Assembly: GCA_026873275.1 (NCBI GenBank)
Contig: JANTUC010000011.1
Span: 62,001 to 126,000, forward strand
Source of the DNA: Pseudopithomyces maydicus
Lineage: Eukaryota; Ascomycota; Dothideomycetes; Pleosporales; Didymosphaeriaceae
Length of the DNA stretch: 64,000 nt
Direction of reading: 5' to 3'
The position numbers were made by a program, and so were the translations under genes. Shown in pieces: positions 1-8,813 of the stretch. The first letter of the stretch is position 1. Every line of letters begins with the position of its first letter. Under the pieces are notes generated by a model. The model was not told the DNA's origin and searched no databases. It saw only the letters and a list, made by a program, of their open reading frames with translations.

Positions 1-1445
1 GACCCGCTCGCCGACGGCAACGGCTGCAAGCGCGACCTGCCCTTCCTGCAGCAGATCTACACAAACGTCGTCCGCGTCTATGCCATCGACCCCACCCAGA
101 ACCATGACACCTGCATGGAGCTGTTCGCCGCCGCCGGCATCTACGTCGTCGCCGACCTAGGCGAGCCCAAGGTGTCGATCCAGTCCGACGACCCGGAGTG
201 GAACGTCGAGCTCTACCAGCGCTATACCAGCGTCGTCGACTCGCTATCCAAGTACAAGAACGTCATCGGCTTCTTCGCCGGCAACGAGAACGTCAGCGCC
301 GGCAACCAGACCGCCGCCGCCGCCTTCGTCAAGGCCGCCGTCCGCGACATCAAGGGCTACATCTCCGCCCAAAAGTACCGCTCCACTATGGGCGTGGGCT
401 ATGCCACAGCCGACGTGCCCACCCGCGACGACCTCGCCGCCTACTTCGCTTGCGAGCCGGGCAACTCGGGCAACTCGACGCAGATCGACTTCTGGGGCTA
501 CAACGTCTACTCGTGGTGCGGCGACAGCAACTACGCCGCCTCCTCGTACGGCGAGCGCTACGACTTCTTCCACGACTACCCCGTTCCCGTCTTCTTCGCC
601 GAATACGGCTGCATCGAGGGCGTCACCGGCGGGCCCACGCACCGCCCCTTCACAGAAGTCCAGGTCCTCTACGGCAACATGACCAGCGTCTTCTCCGGCG
701 GCATCGTCTACCAATGGTTCATGTCGGAGAACAACTACGGCCTCATCGAGCTCACCGACAACGACGCCTCCGTCTCCCCCTACCCAGACTTCACCTCCCT
801 CCGCTCCCAACTCGCCTCCATCCACCCCACCACCACCCAGCGCTCCCGCTACACCCCAGCAACCTCCGCCCCCGCCTGCCCCACAACAGGCAAATCCTGG
901 CTCCCCGTCGCCAGCCCCCTCCCGCCGCCTCCAAACCCACAGCTCTGCGCCTGCATGGCCGCAAGCCTCAACTGCAACATCGACTCCACAGACGACACAA
1001 AGTACGAGGACGTCTTCAACTACATCTGCAGCCGCGACGACGGCAAGTACTGCGCCGGCATCCAGCACAACGCGACGACGGGCAAGTTCGGCGCCTACGG
1101 CGGCTGCGGCGCAAAGGACCAGCTCGCATGGGTCGCAAACGAGTACTTCAACGACAACGGGAAGCAGAAGAGTGCCTGCGACTTTAGCGGCTTGGCCACC
1201 ACCCAGGCGCCGCAGACGACGGGGGGTGTGGCGCTCTGCTCAATGCGGTGAGTGGTGGCACCGGCGACGTCCCGAGTCCGACGGGCAAGGGAAATGCGCC
1301 TGTGGGCACGGGTGGCTCGCAGTCGAGTAGTAAGGGGGTTGCGGCGGGGGTGAGCGCGGGAGGGTTCGTGGCGTATGGTGGGGTGATGGGGTGGGGGTTT
1401 GGGGGGTTGGTTGCGGTGAGCTTGTGGGGGATGTTGGCGTTGTGA
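1..1445 (+). CDS. GH72 beta-1,3-glucanosyltransferase with X8/CBM43 module and GPI-type tail (5' partial, one frame break)
   Basis: Gas/Gel-family enzyme that cleaves and religates beta-1,3-glucan chains at the outer face of the plasma membrane, needed for cell-wall assembly. The reading frame is open from base 1, so the start lies upstream. The GH72 acid/base Glu is in the GNEN motif (codon 286-288) and the nucleophile Glu in FAEYG (601-603). The X8 (CBM43) cysteine module runs about 940-1190, followed by a Gly/Ser-rich linker and a hydrophobic C-terminus expected to direct GPI anchoring. In the frame of the catalytic domain a stop occurs at 1249-1251. One base missing from the G6 run at 1221-1226 would join it to the frame encoding GALLNAVSGG, the linker and the tail, ending at 1445. 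Family is certain; the break is most likely an assembly error. Confidence 0.9.
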
Positions 1446-3254
1446 GTGAGTGATTGGAAGGAGTGGTTGGATTTCATCTCTATAGATCGATTTGGCGGTG
1501 TGGTAGGGTAGCGTAGGGTAGCGTAGGGTGGCCGTGGTGTAGATGCATGTACGTGTATGCGACGAAAACTTCATTCGGACTCTCCTTTTGAAAATATAAA
1601 ATAAGAGAAAGAAGAAGAAAATAATGCCAAGTATAACTAGACATCTACATCGCTGCTTTCTTTCTTTCTTTCTTTTTTCCTCGTCCTGTGTATGTATGTA
1701 TGTATGTAGAGATGAAAACGTCTATGTTAAATCCCAAAGTACATGTAAACATATCTATATATATATACATATATATATATACTCCCCCCATAACCCCACA
1801 GCGACACATATACCATAACCACACAAAACGTGTAAATGTACGTACCTATGTATGCCTCCAACCCCACCGCCCCCAACCAACCGCCCATGCAAGCTCGCCC
1901 CAAATCGCTAGTCTAGAGTCATCGACGGGACGCCTTGCACTATACCACATTATATTGCATTGCATTGCATTACATTGCATCGCGTCGCATCGCGTCGCAG
2001 CGAGCTGAGTGCGTGGGGTCCAGGAGACAAGACGGCGGTGCCGCAGTGCAGTGCAGTGCAGATGTTCTGGACTGATTTGAAATTTAGAGGTTGTATGGGT
2101 TGGGGTCGGGGACTGGGTTGGGGAGGTGGGTATGTATGGATGTATGTACGGTGGCTGTTTTCTTCGTTCTGGTATGTGTGCATGTATGTATGTATATATG
2201 TGTGGTAGGCTGGGGAGTAGGCTGGGGAGTAGGCGAGCAGGGAAGTCGTTTTTATCAACTCGCGGGTTGATATATAATACATATATATATATTAGTCTGT
2301 CTGTCTGTCTGTCTGTCTGAGGAGAGTTCATTCCAAGTAGGTGGATATAGAGATGTAGAGAGGGAAATTCTACATACATACATTTTCTTTATTTTTGACC
2401 GTTTCTTTTTTGATTTCGTTCCATCACATCTTTCGTTCGTCCTTTCTTTTCTTTTTCAGGCCAGGGTGTCGAGGATGGAGTTCGACTAGTTACGCGTTGG
2501 ATGAGGACTCCACCGGGCGGACTTCAACCGTTTTCCTTTCACCCGGGAAAGGTGTCTGGATGAATTGTCGAGTACGGGTGGACGCCTGAATGATATGTTC
2601 GGGGGGGCTGAAAGTTGGAATTAGTCGGGGGCGGGATGGTGGAAGTGGTGGGCCTTGGCTGGGTGGGTGGCCGGGTGGAAGAGGCGTGTTGGGTACGGAG
2701 GGGGTTGATCTTCTGAGTGAGTGGTTCTGAGTGTGGTTAAATGTTGATAGCCAATACACACGTTGCATGTTTTGCGTTGGTGATTTGGTGTGGGTGTAAT
2801 CGAGTTTACTGCAGGTGGGAAAGAATAATAGTTGCAGTCATTGCTGGAGACACGGACATGGCCTTGACATTGCGGTGGCTGAGATGGCAATCCCGGAGTC
2901 TCCATGGATGCATACGAACCACAATCATCCGGACAGCTCGTTCAGAAGATACGAGCTCTATTTAGAGCCCAGATAGCTGAGCATAGCAAGGTCAGCTGCG
3001 TCGGACTGAAGTCGGCCGCCTGAAAATACAGATGGCTCTCGTTTCAACGGACGAAGCTACCTCAAGCTCGATTTATCCCGCCATCAAAAACCTACATAAA
3101 CCCCCTCCTCGCCCTCAAGTCTTCCCATCACCCACAGCAATCAACAGCTCAAACTTCAAAGCTCCTTCTCCACCTCCATTCATCACCTCCCAAACCCCAC
3201 CTACTTCTTCACCACCACCACCACCACCACCACCACCACCACCACTCCTACACC
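1446..3254. repeat. Intergenic stretch rich in simple repeats
   Basis: No supported gene. It begins as the 3' region of the GH72 gene and contains TATG/ATGT-type repeats near 1685-1710 and 2125-2200, an AT dinucleotide tract near 1755-1780, TTGCA repeats near 1955-1979, a GCAGT tract near 2041-2060 and TCTG/CTGT repeats at about 2297-2320. A CAC trinucleotide run at about 3211-3243 lies just before the next start codon. Open frames here are rich in Tyr, Met, Cys and Val and are products of the repeats. Confidence 0.7.
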
Positions 3255-3679
3255 ATGCACCTCCCCACCACCACCCTCCTCCTCGCCACCACCCTCCTCA
3301 CCACCACCGCCGCCTTCAAATGCCTCATCCGCCAAGCCGGCGAGTGCTACTATTACCGCGGCACCACCCAAGTCACCTCCCGCTGCGCCATCGAGTGCAG
3401 CTACAAGGTCTTCTACGCAAAGTGCTCCTGCCCCGACCACTACCCCAACCGCCCCAGCTGGAGGTACACCGGCCGCCACGACTGCATCTCCCACGAGAAG
3501 TACAAGCACAGGAATCAGTGCAAGCATCATCCCGCTCCGTGGAGGAGGGGCTGCCTGGGTTCGAGGATGGGTTTAGTTTTGCGGATGAGGGGGGAGGAGG
3601 GGGAAGTAGAGGTGGATGGGGGAGTGGAGGGGGGAGTAGAGGGGGAGGGGGAGAGGGGATGAGTGAGGAGACGGTGTAA
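3255..3679 (+). CDS. Small secreted cysteine-rich protein with Gly-rich tail (one frame break)
   Basis: Starts MHLPTTTLLLATTLLTTTAA, a clear signal peptide. The mature part, about 75 residues, carries at least eight Cys, including a CAIEC pair and a KCSC segment, and is rich in Tyr, His and Lys. This is the profile of a disulfide-bonded apoplastic or effector-like protein. In the starting frame the sequence degenerates after KHHPAP. One extra base in the CCC at 3531-3533 would continue into VEEGLPGFEDGFSFADE and a Gly/Ser/Arg-rich tail ending with a stop at 3677-3679, which fits better. I do not recognise a named family. The alternative end without the frame correction is 3662. Confidence 0.6.
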
Positions 3680-4749
3680 GGGTGCGGGGATGGAGAGGTT
3701 GCGGCATTTTTGGTTGCGGAGGGGTGCTTCGGTGGGAGTGTTTTGGGTTATGCATGGGTGCGAATGGTGAATGCTGGTGTGGATTTTGGTCTGGGGAGAT
3801 TTCGAATCACTCCTGGTGGGCTGAAGCTGAAGCACTTGTTTGATTAGGTTTGCGCTGCCGTCTTTGTTGGTCGAGTTTTGTTCGATTGTCGTGGAATTTG
3901 GGTGCCTTGTTGAAATTGGAGAGTTTTTTATATCTTGCCGTTTTGTTTTTGTTTAGTGTGATTCATCGCTGCACTGTAACCAGTGGCCTCTATGCTTTAT
4001 TTCCAATGTCCTGCCTAAGATATCTTGTACCGTGAGTTTATCTGCAAAGACTATACTGGCCGCACTAGCCTAAAGGCTGAGTGAATCTCGAAAATTGTGT
4101 AATCCTTGCGAATTCATGTAGTAAAAGGTTTAGCTTAGGTGCTGCATTACAGTCGTAGTGCTATTGCGCGTATACAACACCTGGTCTGTAAATGATAACG
4201 ATCTGGATGTTAAAAGGCCAGTACCGTAGAATAAGGAATGTTAATTAAAATTACTAAATTATAGTCTCATAAATTATATTTTCTATTTATTTATTTCATC
4301 GGCTACTCTTCCTTTCGCTCTCCTTTTTATTAATACTATTCTCTAACTATTCTTACGCTGTTGTCCTCTTGTTAACTCGAAACCTTTTAAGAGACTTTTA
4401 AATCATGTAGTAAATGAGGTCTATTATGCCTTGTGCAATGTAAAGTCTTAGGCGGCTCTGTGGCGATATTTTCGCTACTTTAAAATTAACAGAATCTGGG
4501 AGAAAGACTATCCTGTTGTAAGTCCTTAAAATGTTAAACCTCGAATGAAGACGAAAGGGGGCAATTCACTCGTTGATCTAAACAACTGCTCGACGATAAA
4601 GGAAACAATTTGCAAATTGAGATCAGTCCAGTATGTTCAAGATCGTTAGACAGTAGATGAAAGAATTCCAAAGAACTTGTAGCCACGGCCAATCATCAAC
4701 CTGACCGTTTCTCATATCAATGCCGATCTACTACCCGGCTTGAAACACT
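3680..4749. other. Intergenic, AT-rich core
   Basis: No gene seen. Roughly 4020-4560 is markedly AT-rich compared with the coding DNA on either side, with runs such as ttaattaaaatt near 4235. It could be an old repeat worn by RIP, but no terminal repeat or transposase fragment is visible. Confidence 0.4.
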
Positions 4750-5707
4750 TCAAGCTCTTTTGCTATGAAGATATTCCTGCCATTCCTCAGGGGTAATATA
4801 TTTCTCTGCCAATCCTTTGTAGCCACACCATCTTCCCACGGTGGCTAAAAGACCTTGGAAATGCCAACTAAATCAGTCAAGTCAGTGTCTTTAAAGCATA
4901 GGACTAGCTTCAGCACTTACGGGAGCCACCATCGCAAAGGACCCAGCCACCATGCACGAGGAAATATGACGACTGCCGAAGCACTCGCATGCCTATTTAG
5001 CAGCATGTTAGTAGACCGAGATCTCCCGAAGCGGGTGAATATGACAATAACAAACCACTTACTGGTTGCACATAATCTGCAATAGACTCATTGGCGCTTT
5101 CTTCTCATGCACATCGCTGAGAAAGCCGAGCAACGTCTGAAAGAACAGACGGTCCATGGGGTCGGGGACCGCCTCAGGGTGCGCCCAGAGATATAAGGTC
5201 GAGTCTTCCGTTGCATCTGCGCACGGGTAGAATAGGTGCCTGCATGGCTTGTCAGATCTCTCACAGAGTTGCTTTTGTGCCCATTTTGGTATTTGAATCA
5301 GACTTACGGAACCCACGGCGCTACACGATAGATGGGATCTTCTTTCACATGAACAGTGTCTTTCGCCTCATATGTTGTAGTGGTACAGATTTTACCCGAA
5401 GCTACCAGGAACGATTCCCATTGGTCGAAATGTATATGCAGCGGCGGTGACTGTGGATGCTGTCTTCCTGTCTTGTTGATCGCGCTGACTTCTGGATTAA
5501 CATATGTAGCTCTTATGAGAACAATACGGGTCAATTAACACATGCAACATGTAAGCAAATTCAGATTCAAGCGTACGTAGCATCGAGCGAGGCTGGCGGT
5601 TCAAGGTACTCAAAGATGACAGAATCATTGAACTGCGAAAAGGGGCCAGCTATGACTCTGGCGTCCTTCAAGTCTTCAACGGTGGGCTCTGCGAACTTGG
5701 TGGACAT
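4750..5707 (-). CDS. Cupin-fold (RmlC-like) protein, five exons
   Basis: Spliced model: exons 5577-5707, 5308-5511, 5063-5239, 4921-4992 and 4750-4867, all with GT-AG introns, giving 702 nt (233 aa). Residues about 60-80 contain the first cupin motif in textbook spacing (HIH, four residues, E, six residues, G: HIHFDQWESFLVASG). APWVPHLFYP follows as a degenerate second motif that keeps its His. The C-terminal half holds hydrophobic Trp-rich segments (FPRAWWLGPLRWWLP) and ends in EEWQEYLHSKRA. Such fungal cupins are usually small metal-binding enzymes of unknown substrate, sometimes near secondary-metabolite genes; a link with the polyketide synthase 6 kb away is only a possibility. No signal peptide. 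Confidence 0.7.
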
Positions 5708-6804
5708 GTTACTGGTTTACTCTTTACTTGTTTATGCGGAAGTATGTGGTTTTGTCATTAGTAGAGAGTCGCTTGCATAGATGTAGTAGCGTTGTCAGAC
5801 CTCGTCTTACCCATGTCAGATTTGTCAGCTTAGGCAACTGTTTGCTTATTGCATAATCAATTTATCGAGGGCAGCTACTCAGCCCGAAAAGTATGTTTTC
5901 ATGCGCAATGTGCCGCAAAGTAATACATCGCCCGACTCGCCCGACGAAGAGTCCGCAGGATTTGACAAATATATGATTTTGATATTTATGTCATGTCCCA
6001 TATCGTAGCCTAGTCTTGGAGAACACGCTAATATCGTACACCATACTAGTCTTGTCAAATAGCTTGTACACGCGAATATGTGGGGCTTCCTCGTTTTGGG
6101 AAGCTCCCTCGCGATGATTTATTTGTCGCGTAAGTCACATGAGACCTAGTTATATATAGGCTGAACTCATGCGTTTCGTAAGCATCTCAATGAAAATAAC
6201 TCAATCGACTTCGTGATGCCTGAATCCTTCCTGGATAATCAGACGATATCCGCAATCAGTCAATGTATGGTTGTCAATTAACGTCGTAAGGACCCGTACA
6301 GGTCATGCCGACTCCAGCCAAAGGCAAACTAGACGCAACGAATCCAACACCAGACATCCCAGAAGTTTTCATCTGGCACGCCATGAATACGAATTGAATG
6401 ATTGATAATTCTGGACTACACTCTTCATCAGCACTTGACCGGATTCGCTTGCATTCTTCCGTTAGCTAGGCCTGTAAACATAGGAGGGACCCAGTGCGTA
6501 TTGGAGCCCGTAAGTACCGGCACTACCCACTCAAAAGACACTTTAGAGAGTGTTGTCACTCAAGAAACTTGGAATATTTAATCAACTACGAAGCATAAAC
6601 CGATTCTAAGTACCCTGAATGGATGCGATGACGAAGCTAGACACCCTGCAGAAGATAAGAGTTTGTTAAGAATAATTGAGTTCCGGAATGACATTACAGC
6701 TTTATTTCGACCAATGAGGTAAAATCATTCTCAACATGCAGCATATCTGTTGCAGCGACTTTGAAATTCAGCCCCATTGAACGACCATTACCCAAGACTG
6801 GATT
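5708..6804. other. Intergenic between the cupin and gasdermin-like genes
   Basis: Contains the cupin promoter and the 3' region of the gasdermin-like gene. No reading frame of coding character was found on either strand. Confidence 0.5.
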
Positions 6805-7692
6805 TCATTCATCAATTCTAACACACCAACACTCCTGCCCCTCGGTGTCGATCGCATCGAAACTATCCAATCTGAAATCTGACCCAATCGTATATTCCTC
6901 TGCTAGACCCTCCACAGTGATTGCTATGTATTTTTCGTCTTCGATCCTTTTCTTTAGTAGTTCTTGTCCATCTTCGAGCCCGAAGAGTGCTCCATCCACT
7001 TTTGGCTTGCTAATAATTTCTCCTGTTTTCTTCACCTTAATCTTCCTCAGTCTGAAAGCAAAGACAAAGTCGTCTGTATCCCCAAAAGACGTCGATGTAT
7101 TACCTCCCCACTGCATCTCCCCGTTCGTCCCAACAGACACAGGGGTCATAACACCACTGATTAATGTCCCATCAACTCCTAGATGAGTATATAGTCCTTT
7201 TCTGCGCATGAGATGGATCGTACCTGTCGCACCGGAAGCAACCATCACCCCGGTGACCATATACACCTTTTCTCGGAATTTTTTTGCGCGGATGAACTCG
7301 TCGACATACTCTTCTGCAACTACTGCTCTGATGTACTGTGGGCTCGGACGAAAATCGATCCATTTCATCGTTTTGGCAGTATATGCCTGCGATGCCTGGT
7401 TGTCCCATGAGAAACCGATGTCAGCTTCCGCGCCAACAATGTTCTTGAGAAACGAAGTCCAAATGCTGATTTTTCCACTATTGGATGCCGTAGTTATGGT
7501 ATGGTTCCATTGGCGCTCCGTATGAGTGGTAATGGAAGCTGGGTCGGGTGCCAGATAAGATTGGTTGATAGGATCGTCGGCAAGCTCGGGAGAAGCGATG
7601 ATGTTACCAAGACGAATAAGACCTTCGGGCTCGCACGTTCGTGTAGGTGCGAGGAAGTAGCATGGTTTAGGCTGTTGGTTTAATGGTGCCAT
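6805..7692 (-). CDS. Gasdermin-like protein (HET-Q1/RCD-1-type cell-death effector candidate)
   Basis: Intronless, 295 aa, no signal peptide or membrane segment. The N-terminus carries a GLIRLGNIIASP segment. Residues about 135-215 have the strand pattern of a gasdermin N-domain: KVYMVTGV after an acidic/basic helix, a Gly/Ser/Thr-rich hairpin region, then DDFVFAFRLRKIKV. A charged helix (about 245-260) and a short C-terminal tail of roughly 40 residues follow. Fungal gasdermins form plasma-membrane pores after a protease removes a short C-terminal piece; HET-Q1 of Podospora loses about 5 kDa when the subtilisin-like HET-Q2 is present. A subtilisin gene lies 1.1 kb away, divergently transcribed. 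The family call rests on pattern and context, not on an alignment. It appears intact, and this is a single gene rather than a two-gene allele. Confidence 0.6.
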   Translation of the reverse strand: MAPLNQQPKPCYFLAPTRTCEPEGLIRLGNIIASPELADDPINQSYLAPDPASITTHTERQWNHTITTASNSGKISIWTSFLKNIVGAEADIGFSWDNQASQAYTAKTMKWIDFRPSPQYIRAVVAEEYVDEFIRAKKFREKVYMVTGVMVASGATGTIHLMRRKGLYTHLGVDGTLISGVMTPVSVGTNGEMQWGGNTSTSFGDTDDFVFAFRLRKIKVKKTGEIISKPKVDGALFGLEDGQELLKKRIEDEKYIAITVEGLAEEYTIGSDFRLDSFDAIDTEGQECWCVRIDE

Positions 7693-8104
7693 GTTGTTCC
7701 TCCAGAGTATTTCAACGACCTGTTAAGTAGGACTGAACTTGCGGACTGGGTTTGGCCACGAACTGGTACAGGAGGCTAGGTCATCCAAATACCCCGCTTT
7801 CGCTTTGCACGTGTACTTCTTTGAGCTGTTCCTCACGAGATCTGTACACAATTTCAACGGCGAATGGAAAACCATGAAAACCATGCAACGGGAATTTTTA
7901 CCGACAGAGAGATGCATAGGCAGCGTCTGATTTTAAATTCTAATCAAATACAGATCTTCCTATCCAGTATTCTAGCTCAATTTAAGCCATACATGCCCAT
8001 GGTATACAGACTCTGACTAAAATATCTCCGTTCAGATGGGGAAATCTCTATCCTCTCCATCTGTACGTCTTTTCGCCCCTTTGGCGGTGGGTGCCAGCCG
8101 CCCA

Positions 8105-8545
8105 TCATAGGTTTGGGTGGTTTGCTCCTGGCGAAGCCGTGGTAGGGCAATTCCTTTGCCCCTCTCTCCCAAACCTAACAATTGTGGGCCCCAAAACTGG
8201 TGCGCGGCGTCGGTTGGAGTCGTGGGAGCTAGAAACGCGTGAATTGGACCAAGTACTACGACCCAAATATATGGCGAAAAAGGCAAGCAACAAGATACCA
8301 AAGGTGAGCCCACCAACAATACCGCCACCAAGCTTTGCATCGGATGCGCCGGGCTCTCGGGTCGTAAGTTGAGTTCCGTGTCGGGATTGCGGTCGCGGTT
8401 GCCGCTGCAGTGATGGCACACTCGCTGCATATACCATTCCACCGATAGCCTTGTTCGTTGAATCTGCGGCTTTATTGGAGGACGTCTCGAAAACTGTCGT
8501 TGTAATCCATTGTATAGAGGTAGGCGCATTGAGGATGGCTGGCAT
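8105..8545 (-). CDS. Small single-pass membrane protein, unknown
   Basis: 146 aa frame with one strong membrane span near the middle (GGGIVGGLTFGILLLAFFAIY), preceded by a Ser/Thr-rich stretch and followed by a basic, Ser/Arg-rich tail. This outline is common in fungal surface proteins with a GxxxG-type span. No signal peptide is visible in this frame, so a 5' exon upstream (8546-8800) may be missing, or the frame may be a relic. It lies between the gasdermin-like gene and the subtilisin gene, on the gasdermin strand. Function unknown. Confidence 0.4.
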   Translation of the reverse strand: MPAILNAPTSIQWITTTVFETSSNKAADSTNKAIGGMVYAASVPSLQRQPRPQSRHGTQLTTREPGASDAKLGGGIVGGLTFGILLLAFFAIYLGRSTWSNSRVSSSHDSNRRRAPVLGPTIVRFGREGQRNCPTTASPGANHPNL

Positions 8546-8813
8546 TCCTGGACCCAGTCTGTCATCTCTGAGGGTATGTGATGCTAAGTAAATTCTTCGG
8601 CCAATGTGGAGGAGTCAAGAAGCATTGAGAGGAAGGCTGGGAGGTAGCAGGCGGACATCAGTGGCCAATTGTGGCTTAGTGTAGGCGTACTGAAGTTGAT
8701 GCCAAGTAGTTCACGCACCGCCCCGCAACTGTGCAACTTTACCCAGCGAGAGTCCCGACTGACGCATTCTATCTTAGACTTTAAACCTGAACATCTCGTG
8801 ATTGTTTTACGAA

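Noticed and set aside
198..1187. Long Arg/Leu-rich and Gly/Val-rich open frames overlapping the GH72 gene on both strands
   Set aside because: They are shadows of a GC-rich gene; the composition is unlike protein and the GH72 frame carries all catalytic motifs.
3850..4560. AT-rich DNA as a possible RIP-mutated transposon
   Set aside because: No terminal repeats, target-site duplication or transposase-like frame could be seen; composition alone is not enough.
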